NCBI RefSeq assembly: GCF_907164915.1 | Contig: NC_061863.1 | Location: forward strand, 23,451,710-23,515,709 | Length of the DNA stretch: 64,000 bases | Direction: 5' to 3' | From: Impatiens glandulifera | Lineage: Eukaryota; Streptophyta; Magnoliopsida; Ericales; Balsaminaceae | Made by a program: the position numbers and the translations under genes | Notes under the pieces: model-generated | What the model saw: only the letters and a program-made list of their open reading frames with translations | Database searches by the model: none | What the model was told of the DNA's origin: nothing | In this document: positions 1 to 10,499 of the stretch, in pieces | Layout of the letters: every line of letters starts with the position of its first letter | Numbering within the stretch: the stretch's first letter is position 1

Positions 1-915
1 TCTCCAGACACATCCTTCATGTTTCCGCAAAGTTTATTTCGGCCCTTAAACTTCAGATTCGATCCATTTTAGCCTCCAAGTTCCAATTTCAAAATATTTT
101 AAAACTCTTGAATCTATTAAGTTCATTATTTCACCGAACCATTTTTCCTTCAACCAATTTTGACATTCAAATCATTTTGGAAAAATACCAAAAAAATGCA
201 AAAAAGTTAATAATATTATTTTCCACGAAAATAAAATAAAATTCTACAATTTTCAGAACACATTTGAAAAAAAAAACTTTGCGAGGCCATAACTCGAGTT
301 CTATGACCCTAAAAATCACGAAATTAATTATGGACACTCCACAAAATATTTTTGACCACCACAAAAATATTCAAAATTTTTGAATACTCTTAAGAAAAAA
401 CGTTCATTTTTGTAGTGTTTTATCCGGAATCCTGTAATCCCGAAAATTTCACGACAAATTCCGAAGTACTTCTACGATTATTATTTATCCAGTCATACAA
501 ATCAATCAAACAATCAATAAATGTGAAATTTTTATTTCTCGTTTTCCACTCTCACTCTTTTTTGTTCAAGATATGTTCATCGATTGCTTTATTTTAATCT
601 TGTCTATATACTAATGGACTCCTAGATTATTTTTTCAAAGGTATGAACAATTTTATTAAAATGTCTAAAAACATACCTGAACTATATGTCACATTTGTAA
701 GGATAAAACATATACAAAATCATATTAGTAAATCTCGAGATGAGTATTTGAAAATGCTAAAGGGGAAAAGAGATGGAAACTCACTAAGAAGAATCAGTCA
801 AATACAATATATTTATTCTCACTTGGGTCACAATCACATTTACTACTAGTCGTGTATATTGACATTGTCTTCTTCTCTAAAAAATTGAAGATAAGACCAA
901 AAACAAACAACAACA
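1..915. other. Non-coding stretch upstream of the receptor kinase
   Basis: AT-rich sequence with no open frame that looks like a protein. I see no transposon ends, tandem repeats or tRNA-like promoter boxes. The last 100 or so bases probably hold the promoter of the receptor kinase that follows. Confidence 0.5.
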
Positions 916-923
916 TTTAAATA
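916..923 (+). promoter_or_regulatory. Possible TATA box of the receptor kinase gene
   Basis: TTTAAATA lies about 70 bases before the ATG at 994. That leaves room for a start site about 30 bases downstream and a short 5' leader. It is AT-rich sequence in an AT-rich setting, so chance occurrence is possible. Confidence 0.3.
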
Positions 924-2323
924 CACATGTCCGGTTCCAAGTTCCAACCATCAATTAACCAGATCAAGCTTTAAGTTCAATTTGCATTTTCAAATGGCTT
1001 TCTTCAACTATACTATTATCCTCTCTATTGCCATTTTCTTCACCATCTCCTCTGCAACTCAATTTACCATAGATACTGATAAACAAGCTTTACTTGCACT
1101 CAAATCCAATTTCCTAAGCATTAATTCATATACAACCCCACTCTCCAATTGGCTCAATGATCATTCTTCCCCTTGCAACTGGACTGGCGTCACTTGCAGC
1201 CAACAGAGAGTCGTCGAACTCGATCTCTCCGGCATGGGTCTCGGGGGTCTCATTAGCCCCCACATCGGAAATCTCTCATTCTTAACGTCCCTACTTCTTC
1301 AAAACAATCAGCTCTCCGGACCAATTCCAGACCAAATCGGAAAACTTTTCCGTCTGAACAATCTAAATGTAAGCTTCAACCTTATCAATGGAGAAATCCC
1401 GACAAACCTCAGCCGTTGTTCGGACCTTGTCAATTTAGACCTCATGCAAAATCAAATCTCCGGCAACATACCCGACGACCTTAGCCGCCTCTCAAAGCTC
1501 GAGCGACTAAATCTGGCACGTAACCGTTTCTTTGGACAGATTCCTTTATCGATCACCAACATATCGTCGTTGACTTATCTGAATCTGGGTACGAACAGTC
1601 TAATTGGAGGTATACCGTCGGAGCTGGGAAACCTTCGGAATCTCCGAATACTTGATCTTTCTATAAACAACCTTAGTGGAAATGTTCCTCAATCTGTTTA
1701 CAATATGTCATCAATGGTTTATCTAGTCTTGGCCGATAATGACCTTACAGGTGATCTTCCCACTAATATTGGCTTCTCACTTCCAAATCTTTTAGGGTTT
1801 AACTTCTGCTTCAATAAGTTCACTGGTTCTATCCCGTCTTCCTTACACAATCTTACCCGCATTAGAAGTATTCGCATGTCATGGATGTTCTTAGAAGGGT
1901 CTGTGCCGCCAGGCCTCGAGAATCTTCAAGACTTGGAAATGTATAATATTGGTTACAATAGGATTGTTAGCAATGGAGATGATGGGTTAAGTTTCCTTAC
2001 TTCTCTAACCAATGCAACTCGTCTATCGTATCTTGCCATTGATGGGAATCTTCTAGAAGGGAGAATACCAGAATCGATTGGAAGTCTTTCAAAGGACTTG
2101 ACGAAATTGTACATGGGAGGGAATCGAATCTACGGCCGAATTCCGGCGTCTATTGGGAAATTGCGTGGCTTAAAGTTATTGAACTTAAGTCATAACTTGA
2201 TCTCCGGTGAAATTCCACCGGAGATAGGAATGTTAACTTATTTGCAGGAGTTGGAATTGTCGGGTAACAGATTATCTGGAAATATACCGGTCTCAATTGG
2301 AAATCTTGAGAAGTTGAACAAGG

Positions 2324-2387
2324 TTTCCATTTCAGGGAATAAACTGGTGGGAAGCTTTCCATTTCAGGGAATAAACTGGTGGGAAGC
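2324..2387 (+). repeat. Perfect 32-bp tandem duplication in the LRR exon
   Basis: Bases 2324-2355 are repeated exactly as 2356-2387. Because 32 is not a multiple of three, the second copy throws the LRR frame out. The downstream frame resumes at IPTEFEKFKN in register with the LRR pattern if one copy is skipped. No mismatch between copies suggests a recent event or an assembly artefact. Confidence 0.95.
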
Positions 2388-3651
2388 ATACCGACAGAAT
2401 TCGAGAAATTTAAGAATTTGATTAAGTTGGACTTGTCGAGAAACATGCTCAACGGAAGCATACCAAAAGGAATCCTAAGTCTTCGCAGTTTGAGCACTAT
2501 CTTGAATCTCTCGAAAAATTCTTTTTCGGGGAATTTAGCTCAAGATATCGGAAAGCTGGACAACCTCGTCGCCATTGATCTCTCGAACAATTTATTCTCA
2601 GGTAATATACCCAACTCAATCTCGGAATGCAAAAGCTTGGAGAAGTTATTAATGGCGAATAACAAGTTCTCAGGTTCAATTCCATCATCTCTTGGAGAAG
2701 TAAGAGGGCTTGAAATTCTTGATATTTCTTCAAATATGTTATCCGGCACCATTCCTATTGAGCTCGAGAGCCTCAGAGCTTTAAAACTATTAAACTTATC
2801 GTTCAACAACTTTGAAGGACGAATCCCATATGGGTTCGCCAACACAACTCTTGTCGATCTTCAAGGAAACCAAAATCTCGGCCACCAAAACGGGGTTGGA
2901 GGCCGAAAGAGACTAATCCTGATCTTTACACTCATTGGCGTACTAATCCTCTTGGCCGTGTGCATTTCCGTTTTATGGATGATTTGTATGAGGAAGAATC
3001 AAGTGAAGGACGAAGTGTTGGTGTTTTCGGAGTCATTTAAGGGAAAACATATGGCGGTTTCCTACAATGACATTAGAATGGCAACGGAAAACTTTGATCA
3101 ATTGAACTTGATTGGTCGTGGGAGCTTTGGGTCGGTTTATAAAGGGAGGATTTGCAAAGAAGGACAGTGTTATGCAATTAAAGTCATCGATATGGATCAG
3201 ACAGGGTCGATGAAGACATTTATGGCGGAATGTAAGGCATTGAAGAACGTTAGGCATCGAAACCTCGTCAAGCTGATCACGGCTTGCTCGAGCACTGATT
3301 TCAAGAATATGGATTTTGTTGCTTTGGTTTATGAGTTGATGAGTAATGGGAGCTTAGAGGATTGGATAACCGGAAAGAGGAAGCATACAAATGGAGACGG
3401 TCTTAGCATCTTGGAAAGACTAACTGTGGCCATCGATGTTGCGAATGCGATAAACTATCTTCACAATGAATGTGAAGATCAGGTTGTGCATTGCGATTTG
3501 AAGCCAAACAATATTCTCTTGGACGATGACATGACCGCAAAGGTGGCGGATTTCGGGTTGTCAAAGTTGTTAGGTTGTGAGGATCCTGAGCATTCTATTA
3601 GATTAAGCAACACATTCAGCTTAAGGGGCTCCATTGGCTACATACCTCCAG

Positions 3652-3950
3652 GTTCATTTCCATTTCATATTTGATCTCAGATCTACTAAGCTTTCTTTCA
3701 ATTATGAACACCTTAATATATTGAAGAAAAGTAAAATTAGGATCATAATCTTGAGTATTTTTTGAGTAATGATCTAATTTATAGTTCATATACAAATAAT
3801 TTTGATAGATAATGAGATAAATTATAGTATAATATTTGGTATACATATATTTGTTTTAGATAACACACTAAAATGTAGATTTTTTTAGATAATAATAACG
3901 TAAACAAAAGTTATAACAAAAGGACTCACATCTATTTACATGGGTTGTAG
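3652..3950 (+). other. Intron of the receptor kinase gene
   Basis: The donor follows the codons for GYIPP (CCAG|GTTCAT) and the acceptor is TTGTAG|AATACG. Splicing joins the split codon to give GYIPPEYGMG, the conserved activation-segment end of plant kinases. A single intron at this place is usual in subfamily XII. Confidence 0.9.
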
Positions 3951-4318
3951 AATACGGGATGGGACAGAAACCAGGGGCTGCCGGAGATGTTTATAGCTAC
4001 GGAATAACATTGCTAGAGCTGTTCACGGGGAGAGGTCCGACGGATGAGAGTTTTGTGGGAGGGTTGAGTTTGAAGAAATGGGTGGAAAATGCATTGGAAA
4101 GTAATAGAGTAAATGAAGTGGTGGATTGTAATATTGTTATGAACATGGACAAGCTTTTGAGTGAAAAGGGAGAGTGTTGTGTGAGTGAATGGAGGTGCTT
4201 AAATGAGGTCCTTGAGGTTGGGATTCTATGCACGGTTGATTCTGCTGAGGCTCGTCTCAATATTAAGGATGTTCTTTCCAAGCTCAGGAATATCTCTAAC
4301 ACATTTATCAACTCTTGA

Positions 4319-4734
4319 AATAAGTATAAAGTATGTAAGTCATTATAAATATAATTATTAATATATATAAGAGAGTGATTGTAACATAGAAGAAAATTAT
4401 CTAATATTTAATAGATACTAAATTATATGTAGTTTGTAGCACTGGGTTTAATAAGAAATTAAATATTGTTATGCATCATAAAGAAATAAAAATGGAAAGA
4501 TATCTCCAGTTCAATTTTAATGCTCCAAACTGTTTTTAGTATTTGTTCTTCTTTCTCATTCTAAGTCTTCAACAATAAGATACAAAAAATTTATTGAATC
4601 AATGCGTGATGATCGTGTTTGTCTACTATCTCGTGGCCTTTCTATTTAGAAGATGGGTAACTCAGAGCTCTTTGGGCCTCATCGACGTCAAGACATATCG
4701 TTTCAGATACAGAAGCAGTGTCCTTTCCTATTTT
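4319..4734. other. Non-coding spacer after the receptor kinase
   Basis: Contains the 3' flank of the receptor kinase gene. No gene or element end is visible before the copia LTR at 4735. Confidence 0.5.
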
Positions 4735-5026
4735 TGAAACGAAGTCAAAAACAGGACTTCGGTGATCAAACCATGAAGAAACTTATTAGAAAGTGAATAA
4801 AAACTTTAGAGAATAAAACAAACTGGATGAAGTTTTGTCTATTGAATTTGTTAATAAGAACACTATTACAAACTTATATAAAATAAAAACAAAACTTAGA
4901 TATTAAACTAAGAGACATGAAGAGTCTCATTTACTAGATAAGACCAAAAAACTTGGACAATCCAAGAGGCTCTTGAATAACAATAAAACACATTAATTAT
5001 TATTATTATTACTTTAATTTCTAACA
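4735..5026 (-). repeat. 3' LTR of copia element A
   Basis: Starts TGAAACGAAGTC and ends TTTCTAACA. It aligns along its length with 8929-9222, with scattered substitutions and small indels, so the insertion is not recent. Confidence 0.9.
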
Positions 5027-5032
5027 TTCCCC

Positions 5033-8000
5033 TTAAAGTGATGTCCGATGAACTAGTTCCAACTTAGATCGTAAATCTTCGAAAGGACCTTTAGGAAGTG
5101 CTTTTGTGAAGATATCAGCAACATTATCTTCACTCCTTACTGCAACCATCTCAGTGATTCCTTCTAGTAGTTTTTCACGAATAAAGTGATACTCCAACTC
5201 AATGTGTTTTGTCCTTGCATGAAATAGAGGATTTGAAGCCAATTTAATAGCACTCAAATTATCTCCATGGATAGGAATTGACTGATCAAACTTGACATGA
5301 AAATCCTCCCAGAGTCTTCGAAGCCATATGCACTCTTGTGCTGCGTGAGCTGATGCTTTGTATTCCGCTTCTATTGTAGACCAATATCTAGTGAGGTATT
5401 AATATACTTCAAAATTTTCTTCGCTTCTTCGAGGTGTGGTTTCTTTGGCTCCTATATGTATCGGCTCACCACTCCAATTATATAAGCAATGTCAGACCTT
5501 ATTATAGTCAGATAAATCAGACTTCCCACAAGAGAACGATACAGACGAGGATCTGGTAGACATGTTCCTTCGTCTCGACTGAGTCTGGGATTTATGTCGA
5601 GAGGAATATAACTCTTTTTACTATCTTTCATACCAAATTTATCTACCAACTTTTTTGCGTAGTTGATCTGCGATACAAACAATCATTTATCAAAATTTTT
5701 GATTTGTAGACCAATGAAAGTTCTAACTTCACCAAACTTGTTCATCTTAAAGCGAAGCGAGAGCTCATCTTGTAGACGAGCAACCTCATCATAGTTATTG
5801 CCCGTCATCCACATAAAGAAGTACCACCTCCATCTGCCCTTGATGTTTATTTATAAATAGACTTGAGTCGGATTCTAAAGTTTTGTACCCACAAAATTGA
5901 AGGTATTTTTCAATCTTTCCATACCAAGCACGCGGGTCTTGCTTTAATCCATATAGTGCCTTCTTAAGTCTACGAACCAATTGGTCACCATTCTTCTTCT
6001 CGAATTGAGGTGGTTGTTCCATATATATTGGACGATCAAGTTCTCCGTAGAGAAATGCATTATTGACGTCTAATTGCCACAACTTCCATCAGAAACTTGT
6101 TGTTAAGGCCCACACAATGTGAATTGACGTCATCTTCACAACTGAGCTTAATGTATCCTCGTAATCTTCTCCATACTTCTGCGAGAATCCTCGAGCGACC
6201 AATCTAGCTTTGTATCAATCTATGCTTCTATCAGACATTCGCTTGATTCGATGCACCCACTTACATGTGACTGCTTGAGTATCAGGAGGCTTCAGAACGA
6301 CGTTCCATGTCTCATTCTTCTTGAGAGCATGCATTTCCTCCTCCATTGCTGCCACCCATTCCTTGACATTCTTTGCTTCATTATAAGAAGTGGGCTCCTC
6401 GTCATATATTGTGTTTGCCAATAAACAAGAGATGGTTGTTACAAAATTATCATCCGTGGATCAACAAGGCCTTACAATGTTCCTTTTTGGTCGAGATTCC
6501 CCATTCTTTTGTTGACTAGATTCTTCATGATGTGGACTTCTTGATAACTTTTCACTTTCTGCTCCTTCATCGAACGAAGTATCTTGAGCTAAGTCAGGAC
6601 TCCCCCTGTCACTATTATCACTACTATAGGAGCTTCTCGTAGACGTGGGAATGGGAAGATTAGTCTAAATAGTTTCCTCAACATCCTTCATGTTGTACGA
6701 AGAAATTTTGTCGAAAACAACATCTCTCGATACAATGCATTTGTGGGTTGATGGATCCATACACCGTCACCCTTTCCTTCTCTAGTCATAGCCGACGAAC
6801 ACGCATTTAATTGCCTTTGCATCCAATTTGCTCCTTCTCGAGTTTGGAATATGGACATAACAAGTAGATCCAAAAACTCAAAAATACTTAACACTTGTCC
6901 TAAAATCAAAAAGCATCTCGAATGGAGATTTGAACTCATTTGGGCTAAGGGGAACTCGATTGATGACATGGGCAACACAACTCTACTTTGGTATATTTTT
7001 CATATGCAGCCACGACTTACAAGTCTTTGTAAGGGGTCGAATCTTCCTTTCGGTTATCCCATTCTGTTGTGGGGTCTCAGGACAGGAGAGTACTCTTTTT
7101 ATGTCATTTTGCCTATAACACAATTCAAACTCTTTTGAGCAAAATTCCTCATCATTGTATGTCCGCAGTACTCGAATTTTCCTTTCTTGTTCTCCTACTA
7201 CCGTCTCCTTGAACTCAAAAAATTTAGAGAACACTTCGTGCTTCTCTTTCACGAAGTACACCCAAGTGAACCGAGAAATATCATCCACAAACATCAACAT
7301 ATATTTACTTCCCGAGTATGAGGTAGTTCGAGTTGGTCCCATCAAGTCACTATGAACTTGATCGATCCAAAAGATCCTTACTTCTCAATATAGAGTTGTC
7401 GAATGGAAGTAGATGAGCCTTCCCATATTGACATCCTTCACACACACTACCCTCCTCAATTCTCAGATCTTCAGGTAGACCTTCAACAAGTTTCTTTGAA
7501 GACATAACATTGAGCTTAGTCATATTGACATGCACAAGCCTTGCATGCCATAGAAAGGAGGTTCTTTTGTCGTTCACCTTTTCAATGTACGAATTTGATG
7601 CTGAAAGGACAAAGAGATCAATTACCCGAGTTCTAGTGTGAACCACATCCGCCTTAATTTCTTTCACGTTCCTTAAGAACTTCACGTCATGTGGATCGAA
7701 CAACACAAGATTTCTGGCGTCTACAACATTTACAACCGAGAAGAGATTCTTTTGGATTCTTGGAACGTGGTAGACATTCTTCAAAGTAATAGATTCTCCT
7801 TTGTCGCTATCAATGACAACCGATCCTTCATTTTTAACTTCGTGAACCGAGTTATCTGCCATGACAATGCCACCGCCCCATTATAAACTCGACTTGATGA
7901 GAACATAAAATCATCTCCAGTAACGTGATGTCCGCACCCTAAATCGATGATCCACCTTTGATTGATCTCATTTTTACCATGAGACGACTATGTTTGATTT

Positions 8001-8900
8001 TCCTTCGAAGTCATCACATCGAAATGAAAAGTCTTGTCCTAGTCCTCCTCAACACTTTGGTCAGACTTTTCTCCGAGATTTGAACTAGCAAAATTTCCAT
8101 CCAAATTTACTCGAAAATCTCTCTTGAAGTATCCAGTCTTACCGCACCTGAAACACTTAAGGGGCTTTTTAGGAGTATTTGAAGAATCCTGACATGTTTC
8201 TTCCTTCTTCGACTTTCCCTTTTTTCAGCTTGATTTCTTCACGAACAACGCATTATTCGACTCCTCCTTTATACTCGTTCCAACAATTTGTGCGGCCAAC
8301 GACTCTTTAGATTACAAAAGATTTCCAAACTCCTCAAGTGAAGGTTTTTAAGCCCAACCTTGAATCGAGGTGATGAATGGTGTATATTCGGGTCGAAGTC
8401 CTCGAACAATATGCCTCTTTGTTCGAGCCTCTAAGATTTTCTTATCTAGTTCAATAAAGAAATTTATGAGCATATGGTCTTTACTTAAGAAAGAACTCCA
8501 AGACAAATCTAATTTGCTTTGCGGCTGCCAACTCGTTTTCAAGAATCTAGAGACAAGCCTCGTTCTTCTTGTTGAAAAGACGATCAAGCGTTTCCCAGAT
8601 CTCACGAGCAGATCCACAGTCGATGATGTTTTTGATCAAATTATGGGAAATTGACCTCTTCAACACAAATTATGCCTTCGCGTTGAGTCTCTTCTGCTTC
8701 TTCGATGCTTCTGCATTTTCAGAAACATCCTCAAGAGCTACATCATCGTCGTCTACGACGATGTCCCACAAGTCTTCCCCGACCAGGCACGATTCCATAC
8801 AGGTCTTCCATATCAGGTAGTTTGACAAGTTTAACAACTCCAAATCGAGTCCAGCTACACGAACACTACTTTCCATATCAAATAACAACAATACCTTCTT
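5033..8900 (-). pseudogene. Copia element A Gag-Pol remnant
   Basis: From right to left: Gag-like sequence (about 8350-8900); a damaged zinc knuckle near 8126-8165 (CFRCGKTGYFKRD, with Tyr where His is expected); protease C-terminus plus GAG-pre-integrase (7350-7862, with CEGCQYGKAH); integrase core (about 6690-7345); reverse transcriptase (5795-6421, with KWVHRIKR, QLDVNNAFLYGEL and YVDD at 5804-5815); and RNase H (5033-5690, ending HIELEYHFIREKL and ADIFTKALP). The frame is broken at many places, so no full polyprotein can be made. Family assignment rests on these motifs and their order. Confidence 0.9.
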
Positions 8901-8916
8901 CACCAATGTTACCAAA

Positions 8917-8928
8917 GCTCTAATACCA
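8917..8928 (-). other. Primer-binding site of copia element A
   Basis: On the minus strand this reads TGGTATTAGAGC, one mismatch from the initiator-methionine tRNA complement TGGTATCAGAGC, directly next to the 5' LTR end. Confidence 0.85.
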
Positions 8929-9222
8929 TGTAACGAAGTCACAAATAGGACTTCGATGATCGAACCATGAAGAAACTTATTAGAAAGTGAATAAAGACTT
9001 TACAGAATGAAAACAAACTGGAATTAAATTTTGTTTATTGAACTTGTTGAAATAAGAACACTATTACAAACTTATATAAAGTAAAAACAAAACTTAGTTA
9101 TTAAACTAAGAGACATGAAGAGTCTTATTTACTAGATAAGACTAAGAGACTTGGACAATCTAAAAGGATCTTGAATAACAAAAAACACACATTAATTATT
9201 ATTATTACTTTAATTTCTAATA
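8929..9222 (-). repeat. 5' LTR of copia element A
   Basis: Starts TGTAACGAAGTC on the plus strand and ends TTTCTAATA. It is the partner of 4735-5026. It is the 5' LTR because the primer-binding site abuts its left edge. Confidence 0.9.
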
Positions 9223-9850
9223 GGTCATACATTCAATGTTCAAAATGATCTTATATCAAACTATCATCTATGACAGCCATTATCTACACCATAAGAGGAG
9301 TGGGGACTAGAGTTCTAATAAGAGGTCTTAACGAGGCTCTACATGGCTCCCTTGCTATTGAGATTTTCATCACATTTACTGTCCAAATATCCTACATATT
9401 TAATAAATATTTTTTTATAAATACTTTTAGTTTTCTTTTTTTAAATAAAGAATAACCACCATTATTTACCTTGTGCGTGAAAAAGAAGTTAAAATCACAA
9501 GTCTTGAAAATCAAAATATACCTAATCTTACAACTAGTAAATTTGTTATGATATAATATGTATAGCTATCCATATGCATATTTAGTTTTAATATTTTAAT
9601 TTTTTTTATATATATAAGTGGTAAATCCAATGTTAGTAAAACATACCTCTAATTCCGAGTATACACGTTGAGCATGTGAAACATAATGGAACTCAACACA
9701 ATAGTAACCTTGTCGAGATAGAGCCATTCTTCACAATAAATCATCATTATCATCTTTGATGGGAGAATAAGTGAGAGTAAATGAGTTCCGGCAAAATCAT
9801 CACATTCTTGGCAGAAGTAGGCAAATCTAATCCTAGACTCATAACATAAA
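9223..9850. other. Spacer between two copia elements
   Basis: AT-rich. The plus frame around 9270-9400 (IRGVGTRVLIRGLNEALHG) looks somewhat protein-like, but I do not recognise it, it has no exon context, and it may be chance. No element ends were found. Confidence 0.4.
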
Positions 9851-10475
9851 TGGTTGGGTTTTGTAATTCTAATTAGAGAGACCCAGTTTGTGTGCGTTTT
9901 ATTTAGGCCCATAGTATATAATATGAAGGAACATTATTTTTCATTTAGGTCAACTGGGTTTTGAGAACAACAAGAGAGAACAAAGCAAAAATAGATTCAA
10001 GAGTTTGAGGTAGCATCTAGAGAAGATTTTCGTTTGTCAGAGTTTGCACCGTTTGATCGACTTCAAACATTGATAGCTTGTTGTTATTTCTGGGGTTGCG
10101 TTCTAAATGGTATAGATTTGTTTACTGGGTCTTCTAAGTTAGTTGAAGTGAACCAAAATTGCAGAATTGATAAGATTGGTTGATCTTATTATTTCTGCTC
10201 TTTGTTGTTATTTGTCAAGATTGTTATGTGATTTGGATGTAATTTAATTAGTGACTCTAGTTTATATCTAGAGTGAACCCCTATTTGTAACATTGTCGAT
10301 GATAGTGAATTGTTAATTGGTCTGACTGATCCGTGGTTTTACTCTTAATTTGAAGAGAGGTTTTCCACGCTAAAACTTGTCTTGTATTGTCGTTTTGATT
10401 TTATTATATTTTTCTCATCTCTTATACTTAGTTAATTGGAAAAGCGTTCTGTTTTGAGAATATATTTTTCTATCA
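9851..10475 (+). repeat. 5' LTR of copia element B
   Basis: Starts TGGTTGGGTTTTG and ends TTCTATCA before the primer-binding site. It carries a segment of about 45 bases near 10165-10215 that the 3' LTR lacks. Confidence 0.9.
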
Positions 10476-10478
10476 AAG

Positions 10479-10490
10479 TGGTATCAGAGC
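10479..10490 (+). other. Primer-binding site of copia element B
   Basis: TGGTATCAGAGC, a perfect match to the usual initiator tRNA-Met complement of plant copia elements, three bases after the 5' LTR. Confidence 0.92.
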
Positions 10491-10499
10491 TTGGTTTTG

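Larger units (their letters stand above)
994..4318 (+). pseudogene. LRR receptor-like kinase, subfamily XII (FLS2/EFR/XA21 type), frameshifted
   Basis: Plasma-membrane receptors of this family sense extracellular ligands, often microbial peptides, through leucine-rich repeats and signal through a cytoplasmic Ser/Thr kinase. Exons are 994-3651 and 3951-4318. The ATG at 994 starts a hydrophobic signal peptide; an upstream in-frame TTG at 982 is not a plausible start. Then come an LRR N-cap (CNWTGVTC), about twenty LRRs, a membrane segment near 2917-2990, and a kinase with glycine loop GRGSFGSVYKG, lysine in YAIKVI, HCDLKPNN and DFG. HCD makes it a non-RD kinase, typical of immune receptors. A perfect 32-bp tandem duplication at 2324-2387 shifts the frame and gives a TGA at 2419, so translation would stop after about 475 residues. 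Counting the duplication once, the two exons total 2,994 bases, a 997-residue frame, so everything else is intact. The cysteine pair usual after the last LRR is absent. A sequencing or assembly error is the alternative to a true pseudogene. Confidence 0.88.
4735..9222 (-). mobile_element. Ty1/copia LTR retrotransposon, degenerate (element A)
   Basis: Two similar LTRs (4735-5026 and 8929-9222) flank decayed gag-protease-integrase-RT-RNase H remnants read on the minus strand, the copia domain order. The primer-binding site matches initiator tRNA-Met. The polypurine tract is the complement of the bases just right of 5026 (AAGGGGAA). LTR ends are TG...CA on one side and TG...TA on the other. I could not find a clear 5-bp TSD. 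Frameshifts and stops throughout make it non-autonomous. Confidence 0.93.
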
